Below are positions 35,057 through 43,455 of a stretch of 64,000 bases of DNA, one piece after another. A program made the translations under genes and the position numbers. Each line of letters opens with the position of its first letter. Positions within the stretch are counted from its first letter, which is position 1. The DNA comes from Novosphingobium sediminicola. GTDB lineage: Bacteria > Pseudomonadota > Alphaproteobacteria > Sphingomonadales > Sphingomonadaceae. Where the stretch lies: contig NZ_JACIDX010000021.1 of the NCBI RefSeq assembly GCF_014196525.1, forward strand, positions 26,056-90,055, in the 5' to 3' direction. The notes beneath the pieces are model-generated. The model saw only the letters and a list, made by a program, of their open reading frames with translations, searched no databases and was not told the DNA's origin.

Positions 35057-36040
35057 TTAATAGGCGATATAGACGTCGGCCAGAACGTCTTCGGGTGTTG
35101 GCCTTGCGGCGGCGCGGGCGGCGGCCACAGCCCCTTCGATGGCGGCCATCACATCATCGTCCACCGCGTCCAGATCGGCGTGCGAGAGCAGGCCGGCGCC
35201 TTTTACCGAGGCGCGGAACCGGGTCAGGCAATCGCGCGTGGCCCGGATACGGTCGAGTTCGCCGGGGCCGCGATAGCGCTGGGGGTCGCCCTCGAAATGG
35301 CCAAAGAAGCGTTCGGTGTCGAATTCCACCGCCGCCGGGCCGTTTCCGGCGCGCACATATTCCAGCACTTCACGCATCGTGTCGTGAACGGCGAAGAAAT
35401 CGGTGCCGTCGGCGCGCCATGCTTTCATGCCAAAGGCTTCGGCGCGACTGGCGATGTCCTGATTGGTGCCCACCGCATAGGACACGCCGGTATGTTCGGA
35501 ATAGTGGTTGTTTTCGAACACAAAAATGCACGGCGCCTTGGTCACGGCGGCAAGGTTCATCGCCTCGAAGGTCGTGCCCTGATTGCAGGCGCCGTCGCCG
35601 GAAAAGGCGATGGCGATTTTCAAGCCGTCCGGCCCCGGTCCATCGACGCGCGAGGCCAGCGCCGCCCCGACCGCAATCGGCGCACCCGCCCCCACAATGC
35701 CATTGGCCCCCAACATGCCCTTGGTCACATCGGCAATGTGCATCGACCCGCCCTTGCCCTTGCAAAGGCCATCGCGGCTGCCCCAGATTTCCTTCATCAT
35801 GTCATCCACATCGCAGCCCTTGGCCAGACAATGGCCATGGCCGCGATGGGTCGAGACGATCTTGTCGGCGGGGGAGAGATGTTCGCACACGCCCACCGCC
35901 ACGGCCTCCTGGCCGCAATAAAGGTGAGTGAAACCGGCAATCTCGCCGGTCTGGATTTCGACATGCAGCCGCTCTTCAAATTCGCGGATGATCTTCATCT
36001 GGCGATAGGCGGCCAGCAGGGCTTCTCGGCTCAATTGCAT
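35057..36040 (-). CDS. E1 alpha subunit of a thiamine-diphosphate dehydrogenase complex (AcoA-like)
   Basis: A 327-residue protein with GGAGCCGGAA before the ATG. It carries the thiamine-diphosphate motif GDGACNQGTTFEAMNLAAV (from residue 148, ending at N177 in FENN), YCGQEAVAVG and STHRGHGHCLAKG, all typical of E1 alpha. The length of about 325 residues equals AcoA of acetoin dehydrogenases. These enzymes cleave acetoin or relatives to an aldehyde and an acyl-lipoyl-E2. In this operon, surrounded by acyl-CoA dehydrogenases, a thiolase and a P450, the complex could cleave an alpha-hydroxyketone or diketone formed during ring breakdown (inference). It starts 36 bases after the acyl-CoA dehydrogenase gene. 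Confidence 0.92.
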   Translation of the reverse strand: MQLSREALLAAYRQMKIIREFEERLHVEIQTGEIAGFTHLYCGQEAVAVGVCEHLSPADKIVSTHRGHGHCLAKGCDVDDMMKEIWGSRDGLCKGKGGSMHIADVTKGMLGANGIVGAGAPIAVGAALASRVDGPGPDGLKIAIAFSGDGACNQGTTFEAMNLAAVTKAPCIFVFENNHYSEHTGVSYAVGTNQDIASRAEAFGMKAWRADGTDFFAVHDTMREVLEYVRAGNGPAAVEFDTERFFGHFEGDPQRYRGPGELDRIRATRDCLTRFRASVKGAGLLSHADLDAVDDDVMAAIEGAVAAARAAARPTPEDVLADVYIAY

Positions 36041-36076
36041 TTCCGGCTCCCGGCGTTTGTTGTTCTGTTTAGCAGG

Positions 36077-37285
36077 CTAGAGGTTGAGCACCGTCTTGGC
36101 GATGATGCTGGCCTGCACCTCGTTGGTCCCGCCAAAAATGGTCCATGCCCGGCTGTTGAGATAGCGGGCGGCGGCAACCTGGGTCTGGCGATTGTGGACG
36201 GGCGTCGGGGCGTCCGGGCCATAAAGCGGACGGCGCATGTCCAGTTCCAGCCCGGCAAGGCCCAGCAGATCCATCGCCAAAAGGTCGATTTCCTGTCTCA
36301 GGTTTGAAGCCAGCAGCTTGACCAGCGAGGTCTGCGGCCCCGGCGCCTGACCCTGTGCGATTTCGGACAGGATTTTCAGCTCGATCATCTCCAGCGATTC
36401 CACCCCCAGCCGCGCGCGCGCCACCCGGCGGCGCCAGTCGGCATTGTGGGCCATCACGCCGCCTGCGCCATCGGGTTGGTCGGCGGCATCGGCGTAAATC
36501 CGGCGCAGGTCATAGGCCAGCTTGGGCGCGTGGCACGACCCGCCCCGCTCGTTTTCCAGCAGAAACTTGGCCAGTTTCCACCCATCGCCTTCTTCGCCGA
36601 CAAGGTCGGAGGCGGGGACGACGACGTCCTCCAGAAACACCTGATTGACCTCATGGTCGCCCGCCAGCGTCAGGATCGGGCGCACCGAAATCCCCGGCTG
36701 GTTCATATCGACCAGCAGGAAGGAAATGCCGGTGCTTTTATGCCCGCTGGCATCGGTGCGGGCCAGACAGAACATCCGGTTGGCCCAATGGGCATGCGTG
36801 GTCCAGATCTTGGACCCGTTGAGGATATACTTGTCGCCATCGCGCACCGCGCGGCATTGCAGGCTGGCCAGATCCGACCCGCTGGCCGGTTCCGAAAAGC
36901 CCTGACACCAATAATCCTCGCCCGACAGGATGCGGGGCAGATAATGGGCCTTTTGCTCGGCCGTGCCGAACGTATAGATGACCGGCGCCACCAGTTTCAG
37001 CCCCAGCACCGTCAGATTGGGCGCGCCCGCCTCGGCGCATTCCTTTTCAAAGATATAGCGCTGTACCGGGCTCCAGCCCGTGCCGCCATATTCCTTGGGC
37101 CATTGATAGGCCAGCCAGCCCTGTTTGTGCAGAATGGCATTCCACGCCTGGCCGATGTCGGGTTCGACAAAGACCGACGGGGTCGCCGCCGCGCCTTCGC
37201 GGATCTGCGCCGTCAGATGCGCGGCCAGAAACGCGCGGACCTCTTCGCGGAAGCGCAGTTCTTCGGGGGTGAGTTCAAGGTTCAT
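36077..37285 (-). CDS. Acyl-CoA dehydrogenase
   Basis: ATG 37285 gives 402 residues; the frame is open further but overlaps the thiolase gene. ACAD features: YWCQGFSEPASGSDLASLQC (substrate/FAD loop), ILNGSKIWTTHAHWA, ENERGGSCHAPKL, and the C-terminal TIFGGTNEVQASIIAK. At the IYEGT position there is Gly instead of Glu, so the base must come from elsewhere. The Glu of ENERGG occupies roughly the place used by isovaleryl- and long-chain ACADs. In steroid and terpenoid pathways such ACADs act on bulky side-chain CoA esters. It starts seven bases after the thiolase stop, in the main operon. Confidence 0.9.
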   Translation of the reverse strand: MNLELTPEELRFREEVRAFLAAHLTAQIREGAAATPSVFVEPDIGQAWNAILHKQGWLAYQWPKEYGGTGWSPVQRYIFEKECAEAGAPNLTVLGLKLVAPVIYTFGTAEQKAHYLPRILSGEDYWCQGFSEPASGSDLASLQCRAVRDGDKYILNGSKIWTTHAHWANRMFCLARTDASGHKSTGISFLLVDMNQPGISVRPILTLAGDHEVNQVFLEDVVVPASDLVGEEGDGWKLAKFLLENERGGSCHAPKLAYDLRRIYADAADQPDGAGGVMAHNADWRRRVARARLGVESLEMIELKILSEIAQGQAPGPQTSLVKLLASNLRQEIDLLAMDLLGLAGLELDMRRPLYGPDAPTPVHNRQTQVAAARYLNSRAWTIFGGTNEVQASIIAKTVLNL

Positions 37286-37292
37286 GGCGGCT

Positions 37293-38450
37293 CTATGTGT
37301 GCAAAATGGTGACGGCCGAGACGCCGGGGGCGCCATAGACGTGGCTGTAGGCGGTGCGCGGGGCGCCGGGGACTTGTCGCCCTGCGCCAAGACCTCGCAA
37401 TTGGACGACATTTTCATAGACCTGTCGCAGGCCCGACGCGCCGATCGGTTCGCCGCAGGCAAGGCAGCCGCCGTCGGTGTTGACCGGCAAGGCGCCGCCG
37501 ATTGCGGTGCGCCCCTCGGCGATCCATTGCTCCTGATCGCCATCGGCGCAAAAGCCGTTTTCGGCCATGTGCATGATTTCGGCGCCCGCCTCGGTGTCCT
37601 GCAATTGGGCCAGGTCGATTTCGTCCGGCCCGATTCCTGCCTTTTCAAACGCGGCGGCGGCGGCAAGGCGGGTGGCGGTGTTGACCCCGCCGCCAATCTC
37701 GATGCTGGGGGCAAAGACTTCAAAGCTGGCCGGGGGGCGGGTGCGCATGGTGGCCGCGGCCAGATGGATCGGGCGAATGCCCAATTCGCGCGCCTTCTTC
37801 TCACTGGCCAAAACCAGCGCCACCCCGCCTTCGCCCGGCGAGCAGAACATATATTTGGTGAAAGGATCAGAGACCATCGGCGCGTTCAGGATGGTGTCGA
37901 GCGCCACTTCCTCGCGCCGCCACGCATGGGGGGCATGCACCCCATTGGCAAAGGCCTTTTGCGCCACCAGCCCCAGTGTCCGGCGGCTGATGCCATGCAG
38001 GTGCATATAGCGCATGATCTTGGCCGCGAAGAATTGTGTTGTGACCATATAGCCCGCCGCGCCATACCATTCGGGCAGGTTATATTCGGCGGGCAGCGCA
38101 TTGAACGCCCCGCGCGGATGCTTGTCAAAGCCGACCGCCAGCCCCAGTTCAAATTCACCCGAACGGATGGCCATTTGCGCGGAAAACAGCGCCGATCCGC
38201 CGGTGGCGCAGCCATTCCTGACGTTGATGAACTGCATCCCGGTCAACCCAAGCCGGTCGACCATCGTGTCGGGATTGCCCGCCGCATCCGATCCGCCATA
38301 GGCAAATTGGACGTCGCCCCACGCCACGCCCGCATCGGCCAGCGCGGCGCGCACCGCATGGGCGCCCTGATCCAGCCCCGACACACCATCGGTTCGGCCA
38401 AAGGGGTGGATGCCGATGCCGATGATGCAGACATTGGTGGCCGCGCTCAT
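37293..38450 (-). CDS. SCP-x/Ltp-like thiolase or aldolase
   Basis: A 385-residue thiolase-fold protein. Cys81 in VRNGCATGGSALFSA occupies the nucleophile position of the thiolase family. GVHAPHAWRREEVALD and QLQDTEAGAEIMHMAENGF with NTDGGCLACGEPIGASG match the SCP-x/lipid-transfer-type thiolases, which include the retro-aldolase Ltp2 of sterol side-chain degradation. In that system the enzyme works only with a DUF35 partner, and here a DUF35 gene overlaps it by four bases (ATGA) upstream. It probably shortens a branched or ring-bearing acyl-CoA. Whether it is a thiolase or an aldolase cannot be decided without alignment of the C-terminal active-site residues. Confidence 0.87.
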   Translation of the reverse strand: MSAATNVCIIGIGIHPFGRTDGVSGLDQGAHAVRAALADAGVAWGDVQFAYGGSDAAGNPDTMVDRLGLTGMQFINVRNGCATGGSALFSAQMAIRSGEFELGLAVGFDKHPRGAFNALPAEYNLPEWYGAAGYMVTTQFFAAKIMRYMHLHGISRRTLGLVAQKAFANGVHAPHAWRREEVALDTILNAPMVSDPFTKYMFCSPGEGGVALVLASEKKARELGIRPIHLAAATMRTRPPASFEVFAPSIEIGGGVNTATRLAAAAAFEKAGIGPDEIDLAQLQDTEAGAEIMHMAENGFCADGDQEQWIAEGRTAIGGALPVNTDGGCLACGEPIGASGLRQVYENVVQLRGLGAGRQVPGAPRTAYSHVYGAPGVSAVTILHT

Positions 38451-38851
38451 TGTGCGGCCTCCCTTTCAGTTACAGTTGCCGGACGAAACGCGGGGAGCCA
38501 GAACGGGTCCTGCGCGGCCGGATCAAGCGCCACGCGTGTCAGCTCGACCGCCATGCCAATGCGGATCGCGTCCAGATCAACGCCCACCAAACGCGCCTCG
38601 ATAATCACTGCGCCGGGCAATTCGACATAGGCCAGCGCCCAGGGTTCAAAGGTCTCCGGCCCGGCATAGGGCGGGGTTTTGGGGCGAAACCGCTGGATCG
38701 TATAGGACCACACCGTGCCGCGCGTGGGCAGGGCCACCGGATCGAACTGGTCGCCGGGATACGGAAAGGTTACGCGCCCGGTCTGCCGATGGCGTCCGCC
38801 CATCAGATGCAGCGGGGCATCGGGCATAAACAGGGGTGCGTCGGCTGACAG
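38447..38851 (-). CDS. DUF35 OB-fold protein lacking the zinc-ribbon cysteines (thiolase partner)
   Basis: The start is unclear: a strong AAGGAG lies seven bases before a CTG at 38851, whereas ATG 38827 has no good ribosome-binding site and TTG 38905 would place AAGGAG inside the gene. From 38851 the product has 134 residues. The DUF35 features are the RVTFPYP segment (usually zinc ribbon then FPPR), then TRGTVWSYTIQRF and PWALAYVELPG of the OB fold. No cysteine is present, so the usual zinc ribbon is degenerate. DUF35 proteins dock on SCP-x-type thiolases, ChsH2 and Ltp2 being examples. The ATGA overlap with the thiolase gene supports a complex. Confidence 0.75.
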   Translation of the reverse strand: MSADAPLFMPDAPLHLMGGRHRQTGRVTFPYPGDQFDPVALPTRGTVWSYTIQRFRPKTPPYAGPETFEPWALAYVELPGAVIIEARLVGVDLDAIRIGMAVELTRVALDPAAQDPFWLPAFRPATVTEREAAQ

Positions 38852-39046
38852 GGCGGCTCTCCTTATGGTTCCCGTTGATTCCTCAGTCTGGATAAAGCGC
38901 CCCAATGCGCCCGCTGGCGACTCTTCAAAACGCTAGGCTGACAGAATTTTCAGGCCCGTTCGGCCCGGCGGGCCATGGCGCCAAAGCGGACAGCCCCATC
39001 ACCGGGGCGGTGTGGGGCCAACAAGGTTGCCAAGCCGGCTCCGCGA

Positions 39047-39865
39047 TCATTTGTGCAGCGAGATATAGCCCAGTTGCGCCGCCTTGAAGACAGTCTGGCT
39101 GCGGTTGACGGCGTCCAGCTTGATAGAGGCATTGTGGATGTGGAAACGCACCGTGGCCCGGCTCCGGCCGATGATCATGCTGATTTCCAGATCGGTCTTG
39201 CCGATCGCGGCCCAGCGCAGGCATTCCACCTCGCGCTTGGACAGGCGCGATTTGGCGGGCAGCGCCTGAGCCAGCCCCATCGTGTTGACATAGCTGGCGA
39301 TGAAGGTGCGGCCCAGCAGGCCGAAAATGTCGCCATAGCGTTCGAACATGTCGCCAAGATCGGTGATCGATTGGTCCAGCGGGTTGAACGACACCGCACC
39401 GATCTGGCCAAAGGGCAGATGGACCGGCACGACAATGGCGGCCCTGGTCATCGCGCGCGCTTCAAAATTGCTCAGATCAATGCCGCTCAGATAGCGGTTG
39501 GCCTGCCTTGTGTGAAAGCCTTTTTCATTGAGCCAGAACGGCTCGCTTTCAAAGCGGCAGGCCGAGGTGATTGGCGAATCCAGCGCGATGCGCGGGTTGC
39601 GCCACCATGCCTTCTCGCTGGTCCAGCCAAACACGTCGCGGGCCAGCACATTGCCCTCGGTGTCCACCGGGGTACGCTTGTCGGCGATGCTGTGGGCCGG
39701 GGCCGCCTGCATGCCGCAATCAAGGGCGATGCGGTTGAGGGCTTCGGCTGCAGGGCGGATCTGGTCGGGCGATGCGATTCGCACGGCGTCAACCCATTCA
39801 AGGCTTGGGGCATCCATCTCCAGTACCATTTCGCTTTGCCTTCTTTTGTTCGGGCGTTGAGGCAT
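39047..39865 (-). CDS. LuxR-family regulator with autoinducer-binding-like domain, no LuxI nearby
   Basis: Start at ATG 39865 gives 272 residues; ATG 39829 is a reasonable alternative. The C-terminal helix-turn-helix (about 205-260) reads LSKREVECLRWAAIGKTD followed by EISMIIGRSRATVRFHIHNASIKL, the classic LuxR/FixJ type. The N-terminal part has WWRNPRIALDSPITSACRF, EPFWLNEKGF and VVPVHLPFGQIGAVSF, in the order of an autoinducer-binding domain. No acyl-homoserine lactone synthase is in the window, so it is a LuxR solo that may sense an exogenous or pathway-derived ligand. It is divergent from the acyl-CoA dehydrogenase at 39933 with a 67-base gap and sits at the head of the main catabolic operon, so it is the best candidate for its regulator. 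Confidence 0.86.
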   Translation of the reverse strand: MPQRPNKRRQSEMVLEMDAPSLEWVDAVRIASPDQIRPAAEALNRIALDCGMQAAPAHSIADKRTPVDTEGNVLARDVFGWTSEKAWWRNPRIALDSPITSACRFESEPFWLNEKGFHTRQANRYLSGIDLSNFEARAMTRAAIVVPVHLPFGQIGAVSFNPLDQSITDLGDMFERYGDIFGLLGRTFIASYVNTMGLAQALPAKSRLSKREVECLRWAAIGKTDLEISMIIGRSRATVRFHIHNASIKLDAVNRSQTVFKAAQLGYISLHK

Positions 39866-39932
39866 CCTAGCCTTTTTCGCAGCGTTTTTGGCCTGACGGT
39901 AGTGCTAGATTATTGGCCAAGGGAGCAAAACC

Positions 39933-41000
39933 GTGAATTTCGATCTCAGCGAAGAAGAGATGATGCTTGAGGCTCTGGCCGACCGCTTTGCGGCCGAGCG
40001 CTATGACATCGAGCGCCGCCGCGCCTATCAGGCGCAACCTCATGGTTTCAGTCAGGAAAACTGGGATATGCTGGCCGATTTCGGCCTGATGGCGGCGCCC
40101 GTCGCGCCCGAACATGGCGGGTTGGGATTGACGGCGGGGGCGATGGTCACGCTGTTCATGGCGCTGGGCCGGGGGCTGGTGGTCGAGCCTTTGTGCGAAA
40201 GCGTGCTGGTGGGCGCGCGGCTGCTGCTGGAAGGGGCCGACGAATCGCTGGCCGGGCCATGGGCCGAGGATCTTTGCGCCGGTCGCCGCCGCGTCGCGCT
40301 GGCCCATGCCGAACGCGCGCGCACCGTGGCGGCCACCGTCACGGACATGCGCATCAGCGGCGAAAAGCATTGCGTGCCCGCGGCCATCGGCGCCGACGCC
40401 TTCATCGTCAGCGCCGCCGACGAACAGGGGGTAGGGCTTTATCTGGTGGCGGCTGATGCGCCGGGCCTGTCCATCACGCCGTGGCGGATGATCGATGGCA
40501 GCGTCGCCGGATTGCTGCGCTTTGATGATGCGCCCGCCGGCCATCGGCTGAATGGCGGTCTGGAATTGCTAGATGCGATCATGCCTCTGGCCGATTTGGC
40601 CCGCGCGGCCGAGGCGGTGGGGGTGATGCAGCGCATCTTTGATGAATCGCTCGAATATCTGCGCACACGCAGCCAGTTCAACACCGCGCTGGGCCGGTTT
40701 CAGGCGATCCAGCACCGGATGGTCGCGCATTATGCCGCGCTGGAGCAGAGCAAGGCGCTGATCAATTCGGCGCTGGTGGCCGAAGGGCAGAATGGATTTG
40801 CGCAGGCCGTCCACGGCGCGCGGGCCTTTATCAGCCAGGTGTCGGTCGAATTGGGCCATGACATGATCCAGTTCCACGGCGGCATGGGCGTGACCGACGA
40901 GCTCTCGATCGGCCATGGCCACAAACGTCTGGTGCTGCTCTCGCGCTGGCCGGAATGCCCGTTGGCCCAGCTTGACCGCTATGCGCAGGAGGCGGCCTGA
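39933..41000 (+). CDS. Short acyl-CoA dehydrogenase-like protein, probable partner subunit
   Basis: GTG start after AAGGGAGC. The 355-residue protein has the ACAD N-terminal helical domain (FDLSEEEMMLEALADRFAAERYD) and the middle beta domain. The C-terminal domain has RTRSQFNTALGRFQAIQHRMV and MIQFHGGMGVTDELSIGHGHKRL, both typical FAD/dimer-interface segments. The chain ends soon after, without the IYEGT region and its catalytic Glu. In heteromeric ACADs of steroid degradation (ChsE1/ChsE2 type) one subunit is short and lacks the base. A partner role with one of the two other ACADs of the window is therefore plausible. It is divergent from the LuxR gene. Confidence 0.86.
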   Translation: MNFDLSEEEMMLEALADRFAAERYDIERRRAYQAQPHGFSQENWDMLADFGLMAAPVAPEHGGLGLTAGAMVTLFMALGRGLVVEPLCESVLVGARLLLEGADESLAGPWAEDLCAGRRRVALAHAERARTVAATVTDMRISGEKHCVPAAIGADAFIVSAADEQGVGLYLVAADAPGLSITPWRMIDGSVAGLLRFDDAPAGHRLNGGLELLDAIMPLADLARAAEAVGVMQRIFDESLEYLRTRSQFNTALGRFQAIQHRMVAHYAALEQSKALINSALVAEGQNGFAQAVHGARAFISQVSVELGHDMIQFHGGMGVTDELSIGHGHKRLVLLSRWPECPLAQLDRYAQEAA

Positions 41001-41004
41001 AACA

Positions 41005-41034
41005 AAGGGCCGGTGAGGGTGCTCACCGGCCCTT
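41005..41034. terminator. Strong bidirectional terminator hairpin
   Basis: AAGGGCCGGTGAG (41005-41017) pairs perfectly with CTCACCGGCCCTT (41022-41034) across loop GGTG. It lies between the convergent acyl-CoA dehydrogenase (stop 41000) and ThuA-domain genes (stop 41040). Reading either way the stem is preceded or followed by an A/T run (ACAAA and ATTTT). Confidence 0.85.
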
Positions 41035-41039
41035 GGATT

Positions 41040-41822
41040 TTACGCGGCCAGCGGTTCTTTGAGCCAGCCCAGCCCCCGGCACAGCAGATCATAAAACACC
41101 GGCAGATCCCACGCGCAGCGGTCCACACTGGGCCACCAGTCGAGCATCGGTTGCAGGTCATAATGGCCCCGGCAATGGCCCAGCGTCAGATAAAGCACCG
41201 CGCCCCGGCCATGATCCTTGATATAAAACACCGGATGGCGCCCCGGCGCGCCATCGGCCTCGACAAAGCCCGTACCCGGCTCGGTGCAGGCGGTGTCGAG
41301 CAGCACATGCAGATCGCCGTGGGTTTCCAGATGGTACAGTTCGTCGGTGGTCTCGAAAGGTTCGACCCCGCTCACCAACGGATGTCGGGGGTCGGCCACT
41401 TCGACAAGGTAGGGGGCGATGGGCGGGTGGCTGATGAACTGGCTGCCCAGCAGATCCATGAACAGCGGCGCCCAGCGCGGCGCATCCCACAGGCCCGCAT
41501 TCGGCCCATCGGCCAGCAGGCGCAGCACCGAATTGGTACCATGGAGCGCATACCAGCGCCCGCCCCGCTCCAGCCATGCCTTCAACGCCTCCTGCGCGGC
41601 AAGGGACGGCGTGACGTCGCAGGTATAGGTGATGATGATGTCGGCCGCCTCGATGGCGGCGATGTTTTCATAATCCTCGAACACACGGGTGCGGATGGCC
41701 GGATCCTCGCTCAGCAGCTTGAGCAGTTCAAGCCGGGCAAAGTCCATGTCGTGCCACACCCCGCCGCAGATCAGCACGCAATTGATGCGTTTGGGATGCG
41801 CTTGGCTGATGCCCTCGCTCAT
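41040..41822 (-). CDS. ThuA-domain protein, coupled to a Rieske oxygenase
   Basis: A 260-residue protein with the glutamine-amidotransferase-like ThuA fold: N-terminal strand VLICGGVWHDMDFARLELL, FEDYENI, ADIIITYTCDVT, GRWYALHGTNSVLR and the late DELYHLE and GHCRGHYD segments. ThuA was named from trehalose utilisation, but its chemistry is not established. ThuA-domain proteins often sit near sugar or aromatic catabolic genes. The start codon overlaps the stop of the Rieske oxygenase gene (ATGA, 41819-41822), so the two products should be made in step. It may process or isomerise the product of that oxygenase. A second ThuA-domain gene is coupled to a reductase at 58249. Confidence 0.8.
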   Translation of the reverse strand: MSEGISQAHPKRINCVLICGGVWHDMDFARLELLKLLSEDPAIRTRVFEDYENIAAIEAADIIITYTCDVTPSLAAQEALKAWLERGGRWYALHGTNSVLRLLADGPNAGLWDAPRWAPLFMDLLGSQFISHPPIAPYLVEVADPRHPLVSGVEPFETTDELYHLETHGDLHVLLDTACTEPGTGFVEADGAPGRHPVFYIKDHGRGAVLYLTLGHCRGHYDLQPMLDWWPSVDRCAWDLPVFYDLLCRGLGWLKEPLAA

Positions 41823-43285
41823 GCCTGCTTCCCGTCGCTGCCTTCAGGAATGTTCAGATAGCGGTCGAGCGTCTGCTGAAACTGGCGCAGGCGGATTTCC
41901 TGATAATTGCCCAGATTGACGATGCCGTTTTTCGAGGCATGCAGCCCTTCCTGAACAAAGGGCAGATTGTCCATATCCTGTTCGAACACATCGCCCAGAA
42001 TGCCCAGTTCGGGTGCCTCGGTCCATTTCTGGTCCAGCCGCAGGAATTTCATCGGCACGCCGCGCGGATGCTTTTCCCCCTTCTTCACGCGCATCAGGAT
42101 GCGGACCTCCATGATGCATGTGTCGGGCGTTTTGCCGGGGCGCCAGCGATAGACGATGTTGGGCATGAACCCGCCCCAGGGCGCGAAATTGGGGAACACA
42201 TTATAGACCAGTGCATCGAGCAGTTCGGCGTCGGTGGCGTCCTCATGGTCATAGCCGGTTTGGGCGGTATAGGCCGCGCGCATCTTGGCGCCCAGCGCCT
42301 GACGCGCGGTCATGCCGTCGGGCACAGAGACGTAATAGGGATCCTTGCCCCCTTCGTAATTGTCGCCGCTGCGGCCGTTATATTTGACAAATTCGTCCAC
42401 GATCCACTGCTGGTTGTGGGCGGCGGGGTCGAGGTGGGGCGACATGATGCCAAAGGGCACCAGATTGACGTTCACATGATCGCCCCATGTCCAATAGGCG
42501 CTGTTGCAATCGCCGGTGAAGGGCAGAAGCTGGGGATGGGTGACGATGGTGTGCCATGCCTCCATAAAGGCCTCGGCGGTCACTTTCCAATTGGCGGGCA
42601 CCTCTTTGCCAACCCACATGACGGTGGTGCATTCCTCGTGCCGCCAGCGTTTGAAATGCTCGGGCAGGGGGGCCAGATAGTCCTCAAGGCTCTGCTCACC
42701 CGGCTCCTCGCGCAGGAAGATATAGCCGCCCCACTGGCCGACCTCGACCGGGGGCAGCGACAGGTTGGCTTCCTCCAGATGGGCAAAATCCCATTTGCAG
42801 GGCATGTGGTTGAAGCTGCCGTCCTTGTTCCAGGCAAAGCCGTGGAAGGGGCAGACGAAGCGGTCGGCATGGCCATCCTCGGTGCGCAATTTGCGCCCGC
42901 GATGCAGGCAGACATTGTGCATGGCGCGCACCGAACCATCATCCTGACGAGAGATCAGGAAGGATCGCCCCGCGTTTTCATAGACCACATAATCCCCTGC
43001 TTCGGGCAGGTCTTCTTCGCGCGCGGCAAATTGCCAGACGCGCGGCCACATGCGCTCGCGCTCCAAACGGGCGAAATCCTCGCTGGTATAGCGCGCTGCG
43101 GCCAAAGGCTTGCTGCCCCGGTTTTGGTAAGAAGGCGTGGTCAGCACATCGGGGGCGGGGCGCGAATCCTGCGCCATCAGTTCCAGCCAGCTGATGCCCT
43201 CGGACACCGGCAGGCCGCAGCTTTCAGGAGAAGGTTGGGCCGGGGTGGGTTTGATACGGGTGGTGGTGGGGTCGCTGTCCGCCAT
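41819..43285 (-). CDS. Rieske non-heme iron oxygenase, alpha subunit (1)
   Basis: ATG 43285 gives 488 residues. The Rieske cluster ligands are C126-x-H128 and C145-x2-H148 (CLHRG, CPFHG). The catalytic iron ligands are H245 and H250 in EAWHTIVTH. The residue at the electron-bridging Asp position (H-3) is Glu242. The long N terminus (about 60 residues before the core) contains WLELMAQDSRPAPDVLTTPS and is not typical of ring dioxygenases. No beta subunit is encoded, so it is likely a homotrimer like the monooxygenase-type RHOs. It should hydroxylate an alicyclic or aromatic ring and needs the ferredoxin at 59797 or one elsewhere. Divergent from the SDR run at 43456. Confidence 0.92.
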   Translation of the reverse strand: MADSDPTTTRIKPTPAQPSPESCGLPVSEGISWLELMAQDSRPAPDVLTTPSYQNRGSKPLAAARYTSEDFARLERERMWPRVWQFAAREEDLPEAGDYVVYENAGRSFLISRQDDGSVRAMHNVCLHRGRKLRTEDGHADRFVCPFHGFAWNKDGSFNHMPCKWDFAHLEEANLSLPPVEVGQWGGYIFLREEPGEQSLEDYLAPLPEHFKRWRHEECTTVMWVGKEVPANWKVTAEAFMEAWHTIVTHPQLLPFTGDCNSAYWTWGDHVNVNLVPFGIMSPHLDPAAHNQQWIVDEFVKYNGRSGDNYEGGKDPYYVSVPDGMTARQALGAKMRAAYTAQTGYDHEDATDAELLDALVYNVFPNFAPWGGFMPNIVYRWRPGKTPDTCIMEVRILMRVKKGEKHPRGVPMKFLRLDQKWTEAPELGILGDVFEQDMDNLPFVQEGLHASKNGIVNLGNYQEIRLRQFQQTLDRYLNIPEGSDGKQA

Positions 43286-43367
43286 GATGGTTTGCCGTCC
43301 TGTCCTCTCGTGCCGGGTCGCGCGCGCCCGGCTGTTGTGCCGATCATGGTCTATTATGGCCAAAGGG

Positions 43368-43383
43368 GGCAAGTCACCTTGCC
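43368..43383. promoter_or_regulatory. Inverted repeat GGCAAG-TCAC-CTTGCC in a divergent promoter region
   Basis: A perfect 6-base inverted repeat with 4-base spacer between the divergent Rieske oxygenase (start 43285) and SDR (start 43456) genes. Possible operator; the regulator is unknown. Confidence 0.35.
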
Positions 43384-43455
43384 GAAAGCATAGGTTTCGC
43401 CCGCGCGTTAATCGGGCATGATGGGCCCAAGAGCATAATTTAAGGAGAGCGATCA

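Noticed and set aside
33922..35931. Open frame of 669 codons on the plus strand
   Set aside because: Antisense to the E1 beta and E1 alpha genes; very Arg/Pro-rich in the second half, no motif.
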